DNA of 64,000 nt from Polytrichum commune (lineage: Eukaryota; Streptophyta; Polytrichopsida; Polytrichales; Polytrichaceae), in assembly GCA_950295325.1 (NCBI GenBank), contig OX485804.1:64946533-65010532 (forward strand). The letters run 5' to 3'. Positions 22,801 to 35,500 of the stretch are shown here, piece after piece. The notes beneath the pieces are model-generated. The model did no database searches and was not told the origin of the DNA. It was given only the letters and a program-made list of their open reading frames with translations. Each line of letters opens with the position of its first letter. Positions within the stretch are counted from its first letter, which is position 1. A program made the position numbers and the translations under genes.

Positions 22801-24030
22801 ACGGGTGCGGTCTCACGGTAATGCCTCACTGCAAGGTCTGCTTGAGCCGAAATGTCTCTCTGCAAGAAATGATCTTGTGAGTTCATATAATCGGCATAGA
22901 AATTGTCTATGTTGGAAGTTCTAAATGATTGAATGCACAAACCATACCTTATAAAGAAACTTAACGAACACATCCGCGGTTAAGGTGTACCAAGTTGGAC
23001 GACTCTCCTTTATCTTCTCGCATGCTTTGTAGTCAGATGGCGATATGAGATCCTTGAAGGTGGACAACTCTAACCTTCCAAAAGTGCGGATTCGAAGGAG
23101 CTTGGCCGGAATGTTTGCCTTGACATAATCATGCTCGGTTGACCTGAGAGAAAATATGTGAGGAACGTGAGGTGAAAAGAATGGAAAAGAATTGAAACAA
23201 AAATGAAAAATGAATGAAAAAAATGAGTGAGCTTACCAATTAATGTCGCTCATGATATTGAGAAATATACCGGTGTATCCTCTAGGGTCAACAACAATGC
23301 AATCCACCGAGATATGCCAACTCTTGTCATCGGCGTGGTGGTTATTGATGTGTCTCCACCAAGCGGTGAGACGATGATTGCCTTCCCAGACGAAGAACAT
23401 CTTCCCGGCGAAATGTGCAAAATCCGGATCCTCCTTGAGTTTGGCGTCAAATTTTGCGGAGGCCTCTTGCCAGAGAGGGCTCCAAGAGGCCATAATGCCA
23501 AGGGAAATGGGGAGGTCCACGAGAACGTCGTTGAAAGCAGACACGTAAAGAACCCGATCACCCTCTCGGTATCCCATTACAAATTCACATTCCAAGCGCT
23601 GCACCTCAACCTCACTTATAGGACGGACGAGAGGGAGGGCTCTCAAGCGGCACAAAGGAATGGATAAGCGGGATTTACATGTTGGCTTAATCCGGAGGCA
23701 TTGGATAACACCAATGGAGTCCTCCTTTTGTGATTTCCGAAGCTCAAGCTCACACACCACGGGATCCGTGTCGGCAACTGCTTGAACGGCATCTTCGCTC
23801 ATTGCGAGAGCCTAACAAAAACACAAATAGTAAAACCATGCTTAGAAAGCTAGAACTCAAAAAACTTGCTCAACAAATTACTCAACAACTATCCAACTCA
23901 CCTCTACTTGTAATGGGCCCTGCGAATTTAGACTCTCAACCTGCACAGCTTCAACTTCAACCGCGGGGGCCGCAAGAACAACATCCTCTCCAGATTGGGG
24001 TTGCGATTGCGCAACCTGTGAAGAGTCCAT
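19844..24030 (-). CDS. ParB-like domain / N6-N4 DNA methyltransferase fusion, 11 exons, two lesions
   Basis: Exons on the minus strand: 24030-23902, 23811-23237, 23143-22948, 22859-22662, 22560-22342, 22260-22020, about 21914-21241, 21147-20812, 20716-20459, 20362-20164, 20066-19844. All introns are GT-AG, 81-105 nt, and phases join to about 1082 residues if one missing base in exon 9 is allowed. Residues about 95-220 look ParB-like: a SIPLCRLRALPLVRPISEVE opening and a GNHRLTAWWRHI box (about 187-198) like the GxxR motif of ParB. Residues about 614-693 hold two basic NLS-like clusters (PRRKGRAKK, PRKRK) in a Ser/Pro-rich linker. The C-terminal third is a permuted methyltransferase: LDLLFADIPENL (motif IV position, about 762-773), GVLVLAHC strand, then DVIMDWQCGVGGSI (motif I, about 934-947) and HIVALESDPVIF. 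This order is that of beta-type DNA methylases (N6_N4_Mtase family). Lesions: a one-base loss near 20541-20546 and a TAG inside exon 10, just after TACRSL. Motif IV is DIPE and not the usual DPPY-type. The middle region (exons 3-6) is unrecognised. Confidence 0.72.
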
Positions 24031-24202
24031 ATCCTAAGAACATGGAGAAAATGAGAATTTCACAAAGAAAAATCAATAACTTCGTAACTATAAAGAAACA
24101 AATCCTCACAAAAACAATACAAGGCCGAGAGCAAACTACAAATGGTAATGGCCGAATGCTAAGTCAAGTGGTAAACTCTAGCACTAACCTACCTACGAAT
24201 GA

Positions 24203-24860
24203 GAGGCCTCGGATCCGAGGCCTTTTTTCCTACCTCCTCCTCATGCACTACCCAAAAGAAAAAGGCCGAGAGACATGTTATGTGAACATAGCAGTTTGAC
24301 TTTTAAAGCCCATACATTGTCTCCAAAATGAGGCCTCGGATCCGAGGCCTCTTCACAAACCTCTTACTCATGTAGTACCCAAAACAAGAAGGCCGAGAGC
24401 AATCTTACACGAACATAACATTTTGATTTTTCTAGCATAAAATTCACACAAACATGAGGCCTCGGATCCGAGGCCTCTTCCCAAAACACATACTTATTCA
24501 CTACCCAAAACAAAAAGGCCGAGAGCATTCGAAAATGAACATAAGATTTTCATTTTTCAAGCACATACCTTGACACAAAAATGAGGCCTCGGATCCGAGG
24601 CCTCTTTACAAAATACCTACTTATGCACTACCCAAAACAATAGGGCCAAGCGCATTTAAAAATGAGCATAACATTTTAAATTTTCATGCACATACCTTGA
24701 CACAAAAATGAGGCCTCGGATCCGAGGCCTCTTCCGAATGCCCCTCCTTATGAAATACATACTACAGAAAATGGCCGAGAGAATTCAAAAATGAACCTAA
24801 CATTTTCATTTTTCAAGCACACAACCTGACTAAAAAATGAGGCCTCGGATCCGAGGCCTC
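24203..24860. repeat. 127-bp palindrome units in the methyltransferase 5' region (x6)
   Basis: Palindromes start at 24203, 24330, 24456, 24583, 24710 and 24839, a spacing of 126-129 bp. Spacers share GGCCGAGAGC, ATGAACATAACATTTTGATT-like and TTTTTCAAGCACATACCTTG words. GGCCGAGAGC also occurs in the presumed leader at about 24122, so the units grade into the promoter/5' leader of the methyltransferase gene. Two more such units follow at about 25391 and 25524. Confidence 0.9.
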
Positions 24861-24916
24861 TTCCAAATGCCCCTCCTTGATGATTTTAAAACCTAACCAA
24901 TTTACTTGTTACATGG

Positions 24917-24938
24917 CTCACGGGTGTTCACCCGTGAG
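24917..24938. repeat. CACGGGTG hairpin 1 at the array edge
   Basis: CTCACGGGTG and CACCCGTGAG face each other across TT. Related copies lie at 25312-25333 and 36729-36750, each preceded by a TTACTTGTTACATGGC-like lead-in and followed by GGCACA or GTTCACA. Confidence 0.8.
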
Positions 24939-24957
24939 GTTCACATTTGATGATGTT

Positions 24958-25273
24958 CCAGGGGAGGTCACTCCATTGCCAAGTTGCATCCACCAAATGG
25001 GTCAAAATTTTCTCAAATTTTTTTGGAAGGTAGATATACATGATATCTACTACGAAGTAAAATAGCATGACCAAATTTGATGATCATATTTTTCTAGAAA
25101 ACATACCATTTCTACCTAGAATGACGCAGAATTCAACTAAAACAATTACTAGGAAAAATGAAGATGACAAAAAATTTCAAAAAAATAACCAAAAGGTATA
25201 ATCAATGGTTATGAATATAGAGAAAAAAAACTCATAATTTAAAAAAATATTTGACATGGAGACATCTCCCCGT
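24958..25273. mobile_element. MULE-type MITE inside the array
   Basis: The ends read GGGGAGGTCACTCCATTG and the inverted CATCTCCCCGT, flanked by GATGATGTT (24949-24957) and GATGATGCT (25274-25282), a 9-bp target duplication with one mismatch. The interior matches the 52865-53257 MITE through words such as ATGGGTCAAAATTTT and CTAGAATGAC followed by AACTAAAACAATTACTA. No coding capacity. Confidence 0.7.
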
Positions 25274-25311
25274 GATGATGCTAAATCCTACCCAAGTTAC
25301 CTGTTACATGG

Positions 25312-25333
25312 CCCACGGGTGTTCACCCGTGGG
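25312..25333. repeat. CACGGGTG hairpin 2
   Basis: CCCACGGGTG and CACCCGTGGG face each other across TT, within the same lead-in and trailing sequence as the copy at 24917. Confidence 0.8.
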
Positions 25334-25574
25334 GCACACATTTGATCATGTTAAAACCTAACTTTTCATGCACATACCTTGACACAAAAATGAGGCCTCG
25401 GATCCGAGGCCTCTTCCGAATGCCCCTCCTTATGAAATACATACTACAGAAAATGGCCGAGAGAATTCAAAAATGAACTCAACATTTTGATTTTTCAAGC
25501 ACAAACCTTGACACAAAAAAAAGGCCTCGGATCCGAGGCCTCTTCCCAAAGCTCCTACTTATGCACTTAACAAA

Positions 25575-25790
25575 ATACAATCCCCCCCCCCCCGCAGCTT
25601 CAGACCTCCATATCTTCCACGTGTGGTCTCCGAATCTAACAATCAACCACTCCATCGTCGTCTACGTGAAATGTAGATGCCGATGGACACCTCACTTGCC
25701 CCATTTGGGCAACAATCAAGGAAGTTATGCCTGTTTAAACATTCGCAGTCCCGGGAGCCACTCCCAGGGGACTGCTGATCGAGGGCACTA
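25575..25790. repeat. captured solo-LTR fragment 1 within the array
   Basis: After a C homopolymer the sequence GCAGCTTCAGACC through CGTAGATGCCGATGGAC-like, CACTTGCCCCAT, GTTATGCCTGTTT and GCAGTCCCGGGA follows, in the same order, the interior of the LTR at 55085-56059 (about 55570-55770). Only about 200 bp of the LTR is present. Confidence 0.75.
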
Positions 25791-25794
25791 AAAG

Positions 25795-26165
25795 GAGGCC
25801 TCGGATCCGAGGCCTCATTTTGAAACTAGTGTACATACTCAAAAACAAGCAAAGTGCCTCATTCATACAAGCTATACGTTGAATCAAAAAACCTCAAGTG
25901 GCCTCGGCGGAGAGGCCTCGGATCCGAGGCCTCATTTTGAAACTAGTGTACATACTCAAAAACAAGCAAAGTGCCTCATTCATACAAGCTATACGTTGAA
26001 TCAAAAAACCTCAAGTGGCCTCGGCGGAGAGGCCTCGGATCCGAGGCCTCATTTTGAAACTAGTGTACATACTCAAAAACAAGCAAAGTGCCTCATTCAT
26101 ACAAGCTATACGTTGAATCAAAAAACCTCAAGTGGCCTCGGCTGAGAGGCCTCGGATCCGAGGGC
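25795..26165. repeat. 117-bp palindrome units (x3)
   Basis: Palindromes at 25795, 25912, 26029 and a variant at 26146, with strict 117-bp spacing. The spacer contains TACATACTCAAAAACAAGCA and GCTATACGTTGAATCAAAAA, then a half-copy GGCCTCGGCNGAG before the next palindrome. Confidence 0.9.
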
Positions 26166-26299
26166 TCACACACAAAGTAATTTACGTACTCCAAACCAAC
26201 CATAGTGCCTCATCCGTACACTAGTTTTGGAACACATAAAAGAGGCCTCGGATCCGAGGCCTCTTCTCCTAGCTCCTACATATGCACTTAACAAAACAC

Positions 26300-26515
26300 A
26301 TTTCCCCCCCCCCCCGGCAGCTTCAGACCACCATATCTTCCAGGTGTTGTCTCCGAATCTAACAATCAACCACTCTATCCTCATCTACGTGAAATGTAGA
26401 TGCCGATGGACACCTCACTTGCTTCATTTGGGCAAAATTCAAGGAAGTTATGCCTGTTTAAACATTCGCAGTCCCGGGAGCCACTCCCTGGGCACTGCTG
26501 ATCGAGGGCACTAAA
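26300..26515. repeat. captured solo-LTR fragment 2 within the array
   Basis: A second copy of the same LTR-derived segment with the same C-homopolymer boundary and the same right boundary (CTGATCGAGGGCACTAAAAG) as 25575-25790, so the two arose by duplication within the array after a single capture. Confidence 0.75.
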
Positions 26516-26516
26516 A

Positions 26517-29500
26517 GGAGGCCTCGGATCCGAGGCCTCATTTTGAAACTAGTTTACATACTCAAAAACAAGCAAAGTACCTCATTCATACAAGCTATAC
26601 GTTGAATCAAAAAACATCAAGTGGCCTCGGCCGAGAGGCCTCGGATCCGAGGCCTTACACACAAACTAGTTTACATACTCAAAACCAACCAAGAGCCTCT
26701 TCCGTACACTTGTTTTGGAACACATAAAAGAGCCCTCGGATCGGAGGCCTCATTCACAAACTAGTTTACATACTCAAAACAAACCAAAGTGCCTCTTCCG
26801 TACACTTGTTTTCGAACACATAAAAGAGGCCTCGGATCCGAGGCCTCATTCATAAACTAGTTTACATACTCAAAACCAAGCAAAGTGCCTCTTCCGTACA
26901 CTTGTTTTGGAACACATAAAAGAGGCCTCGGATCCGAGGCCTCATTCACAAACTAGTTTACATCCTCAAAACCAAGCAAAGTGCCTCTTTCATACAAGTT
27001 ATACTTTGAATCACAAAACCTCAAGTGGCCTCGGCCGAGAGGCCTCGGATCCGAGGTCTTACACACAAACTAGTTTACATACTCAAAACCAACCAAAGTG
27101 CCTCTTCCGTACACTTGTTTTGGAACACATAAAAGAGGCCTCGGATCTGAGGCCTCATTCACAAACTAGTTTACATACTCAAAACCAACCAAAGTGCCTC
27201 ATCCGTACACATGTTTTGGAACACATAAAAGAGGCCTCGGATCCGAGGCCTCATTCACAAACTAGTTTATATACTCAAAACAAACCAAAGTGCCTCATCC
27301 GTACACTTGTTTTGGAACACATAAAAGAGGCCTCGGATCCGAGGCCTCATTCAGAAACTAGTTTATATACTCAAAACAAACCAAAGTGCCTCATCCGTAC
27401 ACTTGTTTTGGAACACATAAAAGAGGCCTCGGATCCGAGGCCTCATTCACAAACTAGTTTACATACTCAAAACAAACCAAAGTGCCTCATCCGTACACAT
27501 GTTCTGGACCACATAAAAGAGGCCTCGGATCCGAGGCCTCATTCACAAACTAGTTTACATAGTCAAAACCAACCAAAGTGCCTCATCCGTACACTTGTTT
27601 TGGAACACATAAAAGAGGCCTCGGATCCGAGGCCTCATTTATAAACTAGTTTACATACTCAAAACCAACCAAAGTGCCTCATCCGTACACTTGTTTTGGA
27701 ACACATAAAAGAGGCCTCGGATCCGAGGCCTCATTCACAAACTAGTTTACATACTCAAAACAAACCAAAGTGCCTCATCCGTACACATGTTTTGGAACAC
27801 ATAAAAGAGGCCTCGGATCCGAGGCCTCATTTATAAACTAGTTTACATACTCAAAACCAACCAAAGTGCCTCATCCGTACACTTGTTTTGGAACACATAA
27901 AAGAGGCCTCGGATCCGAGGCCTCATTCACAAACTAGTTTACATACTCAAAACAAACCAAAGTGCCTCATCCGTACACATGTTTTGGAACACATAAAAGA
28001 GGCCTCGGATCCGAGGCCTCATTTATAAACTAGTTTACATACTCAAAACCAACCAAAGTGCCTCATCCGTACACTTGTTTTGGAACACATAAAAGAGGCC
28101 TCGGATCCGAGGCCTCATTCATAAACTAGTTTACATACTCAAAACAAACCAAAGTGCCTCATCCGTACACATGTTTTGGAACACATAAAAGAGGCCTCGG
28201 ATCTGAGGCCTCATTCATAAACTAGTTTACATACTCAAAACAAACCAAAGTGCCTCATCCGTACACATGTTTTGGAACACATAAAAGAGGCCTCGGATCC
28301 GAGGCCTCATTCACAAACTAGTTTACATCCTCAAAACAAACCAAAGTGCCTCATCCGTACACATGTTTTGGAACACATAAAAGAGGCCTCGGATCCGAGG
28401 CCTCATTCACAAACTAGTTTATATACTCAAAACAAACCAAAGTGCCTCATCCGTACACTTGTTTTGGAACACATAAAAGAGGCCTCGGATCCGAGGCCTC
28501 ATTCACAAACTAGTTTACATACTCAAAACAAACCAAAGTGCCTCATCCGTACACATGTTCTGGACCACATAAAAGAGGCCTCGGATCCGAGGCCTCATTC
28601 ACAAACTAGTTTACATAGTCAAAACAAACCAAAGTGCCTCTTCCGTACACTTGTTTTGGAACACATAAAAGAGGCCTCGGATCCGAGGCCTCATTCACAA
28701 ACTAGTTTACATCCTCAAAACCAAGCAAAGTGCCTCTTTCATACAAGTTATACTTTGAATCACAAAACCTCAAGTGGCCTCGGCCGAGAGGCCTCGGATC
28801 CGAGGTCTTACACACAAACTAGTTTACATACTCAAAACCAACCAAAGTGCCTCTTCCGTACACTTGTTTTGGAACACATAAAAGAGGCCTCGGATCCGAG
28901 GCCTCATTCACAAACTAGTTTACATACTCAAAACAAACCAAAGTGCCTCATCCGTACACATGTTTTGGAACACATAAAAGAGGCCTCGGATCCGAGGCCT
29001 CATTCATAAACTAGTTTACATACTCAAAACAAACCAAAGTGCCTCTTCCGTACACTTGTTTTGGAACACATAAAAGAGGCCCCGGATCCGAGGCCTCATT
29101 CACAAACTAGTTTACATACTCAAAACAAACCAAAGTGCCTCATCCGTACACATGTTTTGGAACACATAAAAGAGGCCTCGGATCCGAGGCCTCATTCACA
29201 AACTAGTTTACATACTCAAAACAAACCAAAGTGCCTCTTCCGTACACTTGTTTTGGAACACATAAAAGAGGCCTCGGATCCGAGGCCTCATTCACAAACT
29301 AGTTCACATCCTCAAAACAAACCAAAGTGCCTCATCCGTACACATGTTTTGGAACACATAAAAGAGGCCTCGGATCCGAGGCCTCATCCACAAACTAGTT
29401 TACATACTCAAAACAAACCAAAGTGCCTCATCCGTACACATGTTTTGGAACACATAAAAGAGGCCTCGGATCCGAGGCCTCATTCACAAACTAGTTTACA

Positions 29501-32500
29501 TACTCAAAACAAACCAAAGTGCCTCATCCGTACACATGTTTTGGAACACATAAAAGAGGCCTCGGATCCGAGGCCTCATTCACAAACTAGTTTACATCCT
29601 CAAAACAAACCAAAGTGCCTCATCCGTACACATGTTTTGGAACACATAAAAGAGGCCTCGGATCCGAGGCCTCATTCACAAACTAGTTTATATACTCAAA
29701 ACAAACCAAAGTGCCTCATCCGTACACTTGTTTTGGAACACATAAAAGAGGCCTCGGATCCGAGGCCTCATTCACAAACTAGTTTACATACTCAAAACAA
29801 ACCAAAGTGCCTCATCCGTACACATGTTCTGGACCACATAAAAGAGGCCTCGGATCCGAGGCCTCATTCACAAACTAGTTTACATAGTCAAAACAAACCA
29901 AAGTGCCTCTTCCGTACACTTGTTTTGGAACACATAAAAGAGGCCTCGGATCCGAGGCCTCATTCACAAACTAGTTTACATCCTCAAAACCAAGCAAAGT
30001 GCCTCTTTCATACAAGTTATACTTTGAATCACAAAACCTCAAGTGGCCTCGGCCGAGAGGCCTCGGATCCGAGGTCTTACACACAAACTAGTTTACATAC
30101 TCAAAACCAACCAAAGTGCCTCTTCCGTACACTTGTTTTGGAACACATAAAAGAGGCCTCGGATCCGAGGCCTCATTCACAAACTAGTTCACATCCTCAA
30201 AACAAACCAAAGTGCCTCATCCGTACACATGTTTTGGAACACATAAAAGAGGCCTCGGATCCGAGGCCTCATTCACAAACTAGTTTACATACTCAAAACA
30301 AACCAAAGTGCCTCTTCCGTACACTTGTTTTGGAACACATAAAAGAGGCCTCGGATCCGAGGCCTCATTCACAAACTAGTTTACATACTCAAAACCAACC
30401 AAAGTGCCTTTTCCATACACTTGTTTTGGAACACATAAAAGAGGCCTCGGATCCGAGGCCTCATTCACAAACTAGTTTACATCCTCAAAACAAACCAAAG
30501 TGCCTCATCCGTACACTTGTTTTGGAACACATAAAAGAGGCCTCGGATCCGAGGCCTCATTCACAAACTAGTTCACATCCTCAAAACAAACCAAAGTGCC
30601 TCATCCGTACACATGTTTTGGAACACATAAAAGAGGCCTCGGATCCGAGGCCTCATCCACAAACTAGTTTACATACTCAAAACAAACCAAAGTGCCTCAT
30701 CCGTACACATGTTTTGGAACACATAAAAGAGGCCTCGGATCCGAGGCCTCATTCACAAACTAGTTTACATACTCAAAACAAACCAAAGTGCCTCATCCGT
30801 ACACATGTTTTGGAACACATAAAAGAGGCCTCGGATCCGAGGCCTCATTCACAAACTAGTTTACATCCTCAAAACAAACCAAAGTGCCTCATCCGTACAC
30901 ATGTTTTGGAACACATAAAAGAGGCCTCGGATCCGAGGCCTCATTCACAAACTAGTTTATATACTCAAAACAAACCAAAGTGCCTCATCCGTACACTTGT
31001 TTTGGAACACATAAAAGAGGCCTCGGATCCGAGGCCTCATTCACAAACTAGTTTACATACTCAAAACAAACCAAAGTGCCTCATCCGTACACATGTTCTG
31101 GACCACATAAAAGAGGCCTCGGATCCGAGGCCTCATTCACAAACTAGTTTACATAGTCAAAACAAACCAAAGTGCCTCTTCCGTACACTTGTTTTGGAAC
31201 ACATAAAAGAGGCCTCGGATCCGAGGCCTCATTCACAAACTAGTTTACATCCTCAAAACCAAGCAAAGTGCCTCTTTCATACAAGTTATACTTTGAATCA
31301 CAAAACCTCAAGTGGCCTCGGCCGAGAGGCCTCGGATCCGAGGTCTTACACACAAACTAGTTTACATACTCAAAACCAACCAAAGTGCCTCTTCCGTACA
31401 CTTGTTTTGGAACACATAAAAGAGGCCTCGGATCCGAGGCCTCATTCACAAACTAGTTCACATCCTCAAAACAAACCAAAGTGCCTCATCCGTACACATG
31501 TTTTGGAACACATAAAAGAGGCCTCGGATCCGAGGCCTCATTCACAAACTAGTTTACATACTCAAAACAAACCAAAGTGCCTCTTCCGTACACTTGTTTT
31601 GGAACACATAAAAGAGGCCTCGGATCCGAGGCCTCATTCACAAACTAGTTTACATACTCAAAACCAACCAAAGTGCCTTTTCCATACACTTGTTTTGGAA
31701 CACATAAAAGAGGCCTCGGATCCGAGGCCTCATTCACAAACTAGTTTACATCCTCAAAACAAACCAAAGTGCCTCATCCGTACACTTGTTTTGGAACACA
31801 TAAAAGAGGCCTCGGATCCGAGGCCTCATTCACAAACTAGTTTACATACTCAAAACAAACCAAAGTGCCTCATCCGTACACATGTTTTGGAACACATAAA
31901 AGAGGCCTCGGATCCGAGGCCTCATTCACAAACTAGTTTACATACTCAAAACAAACCAAAGTGCCTCTTCCGTACACTTGTTTTGGAACACATAAAAGAG
32001 GCCTCGGATCCGAGGCCTCATTCACAAACTAGTTTACATACTCAAAACCAACCACAGTGCCTTTTCCATACACTTGTTTTGGAACACATAAAAGAGGCCT
32101 CGGATCCGAGGCCTCATTCACAAACTAGTTTACATCCTCAAAACAAACCAAAGTGCCTCATCCGTACACATGTTTTGGAACACATAAAAGAGGCCTCGGA
32201 TCCGAGGCCTCATTCACAAACTAGTTTACATACTCAAAACCAACCAAAGTGCCTTTTCCATACACTTGTTTTGGAACACATAAAAGAGGCCTCGGATCCG
32301 AGGCCTCATTCACAAACTAGTTTACATCCTCAAAACAAACCAAAGTGCCTCATCCGTACACTTGTTTTGGAACACATAAAAGAGGCCTCGGATCCGAGGC
32401 CTCATTCACAAACTAGTTTACATACTCAAAACCAACCAAAGTGCCTTTTCCATACACTTGTTTTGGAACACATAAAAGAGGCCTCGGATCCGAGGCCTCA

Positions 32501-35500
32501 TTCACAAACTAGTTTACATACTCAAAACCAACCAAAGTGCCTTTTCCATACACTTGTTTTGGAACACATAAAAGAGGCCTCGGATCCGAGGCCTCATTCA
32601 CAAACTAGTTTACATCCTCAAAACAAACCAAAGTGCCTCATCCGTACACATGTTTTGGAACACATAAAAGAGGCCTCGGATCCGAGGCCTCATTCATAAA
32701 CTAGTTTACATACTCAAAACCAAACAAAGTGCCTCATCCGTACACATGTTTTGGAACACATAAAAGAGGCCTCGGATCCGAGGCCTCATTCACAAACTAG
32801 TTTACATACTCAAAACAAACCAAAGTGCCTCATCCGTACACTTGTTTTGGAACACATAAAAGAGGCCTCGGATCCGAGGCCTCATTCACAAACTAGTTTA
32901 CATACTCAAAACCAACCAAAGTGCCTTTTCCATACACTTGTTTTGGAACACATAAAAGAGGCCTCGGATCCGAGGCCTCATTAACAAACTAGTTTACGTC
33001 CTCAAAACAAACCAAAGTGCCTCATCCGTACACATGTTTTGGAACACATAAAAGAGGCCTCGGATCCGAGGCCTCATTCACAAACTAGTTTACATACTCA
33101 AAACAAACCAAAGTGCCTTTTCCATATACTTGTTTTGGAACACATAAAAGAGGCCTCGGATCCGAGGCCTCATTCACAAACTAGTTTACATCCTCAAAAC
33201 AAACCAAAGTGCCTCATCCGTACACTTGTTTTGGAACACATAAAAGAGGCCTCGGATCCGAGGCCTCATTCACAAACTAGTTTACATACTCAAAACCAAC
33301 CAAAGTGCCTTTTCCATATACTTGTTTTGGAACACATAAAAGAGGCCTCGGATCCGAGGCCTCATTCACAAACTAGTTTACATCCTCAAAACAAACCAAA
33401 GTGCCTCATCCGTACACATGTTTTGGAACACATAAAAGAGGCCTCGGATCCGAGGCCTCATTCATAAACTAGTTTACATACTCAAAACAAACCAAAGTGC
33501 CTCTTCCGTACACTTGTTTTGGAACACATAAAAGAGGCCTCGGATCCGAGGCCTCATTCACAAACTAGTTTACATCCTCAAAACAAACCAAAGTGCCTCA
33601 TCCGTACACATGTTTTGGAACACATAAAAGAGGCCTCGGATCCGAGGCCTCATTCACAAACTAGTTTACATACTCAAAACCAACCAAAGTGCCTCATCCG
33701 TACACTTGTTTTGGAACACATAAAAGAGGCCTCGGATCCGAGGCCTCATTCACAAACTAGTTTACATACTCAAAACAAACCAAAGTGCCTCATCCGTACA
33801 CTTGTTTTGGAACACATAAAAGAGGCCTCGGATCCGAGGCCTCATTCACAAACTAGTTTACATACTCAAAACAAACCAAAGTGCCTCATCCGTACACTTG
33901 TTTTGGAACACATAAAAGAGGCCTCGGATCCGAGGCCTCATTCACAAACTAGTTTACATACTCAAAACCAACCAAAGTGCCTTTTCCATACACTTGTTTT
34001 GGAACACATAAAAGAGGCCTCGGATCCGAGGCCTCATTAACAAACTAGTTTACGTCCTCAAAACAAACCAAAGTGCCTCATCCGTACACATGTTTTGGAA
34101 CACATAAAAGAGGCCTCGGATCCGAGGCCTCATTCACAAACTAGTTTACATACTCCAAACAAACCAAAGTGCCTTTTCCATATGCTTGTTTTGGAACACA
34201 TAAAAGAGGCCTCGGATCCGAGGCCTCATTCACAAACTAGTTTACATCCTCAAAACAAACCAAAGTGCCTCATCCGTACACTTGTTTTGGAACACATAAA
34301 AGAGGCCTCGGATCCGAGGCCTCATTCACAAACTAGTTTACATACTCAAAACCAACCAAAGTGCCTTTTCCATATACTTGTTTTGGAACACATAAAAGAG
34401 GCCTCGGATCCGAGGCCTCATTCACAAACTAGTTTACATCCTCAAAACAAACCAAAGTGCCTCATCCGTACACATGTTTTGGAACACATAAAAGAGGCCT
34501 CGGATCCGAGGCCTCATTCACAAACTAGTTTACATACTCAAAACCAACCAAAGTGCCTCATCCGTACACTTGTTTTGGAACACATAAAAGAGGCCTCGGA
34601 TCCGAGGCCTCATTCACAAACTAGTTTACATACTCAAAACAAACCAAAGTGCCTCATCCGTACACTTGTTTTGGAACACATAAAAGAGGCCTCGGATCCG
34701 AGGCCTCATTCACAAACTAGTTTACATACTCAAAACCAACCAAAGTGCCTTTTCCATACACTTGTTTTGGAACACATAAAAGAGGCCTCGGATCCGAGGC
34801 CTCATTAACAAACTAGTTTACGTCCTCAAAACAAACCAAAGTGCCTCATCCGTACACATGTTTTGGAACACATAAAAGAGGCCTCGGATCCGAGGCCTCA
34901 TTCACAAACTAGTTTACATACTCCAAACAAACCAAAGTGCCTTTTCCATATACTTGTTTTGGAACACATAAAAGAGGCCTCGGATCCGAGGCCTCATTCA
35001 CAAACTAGTTTACATCCTCAAAACAAACCAAAGTGCCTCATCCGTACACTTGTTTTGGAACACATAAAAGAGGCCTCGGATCCGAGGCCTCATTCACAAA
35101 CTAGTTTACATACTCAAAACCAACCAAAGTGCCTTTTCCATATACTTGTTTTGGAACACATAAAAGAGGCCTCGGATCCGAGGCCTCATTCACAAACTAG
35201 TTTACATCCTCAAAACAAACCAAAGTGCCTCATCCGTACACATGTTTTGGAACACATAAAAGAGGCCTCGGATCCGAGGCCTCATTCATAAACTAGTTTA
35301 CATACTCAAAACCAAACAAAGTGCCTTTTCCATACACTTGTTTTGGAACACATAAAAGAGGCCTCGGATCCGAGGCCTCATTCACAAACTAGTTTACATC
35401 CTCAAAACAAACCAAAGTGCCTCATCCGTACACATGTTTTGGAACACATAAAAGAGGCCTCGGATCCGAGGCCTCATTCACAAACTAGTTTACATACTCA

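Noticed and set aside
29061-32699. 1212-codon open frame on the plus strand, and its neighbours at 26907, 28272, 33039, 34095 and 35343
   Set aside because: It is the 96-bp satellite read in the frame without stops. 96 is divisible by three, so the frame stays open as long as no unit mutates. Codons show no protein-like constraint and start sites are alternative codons inside each unit. I treat it as an artefact.
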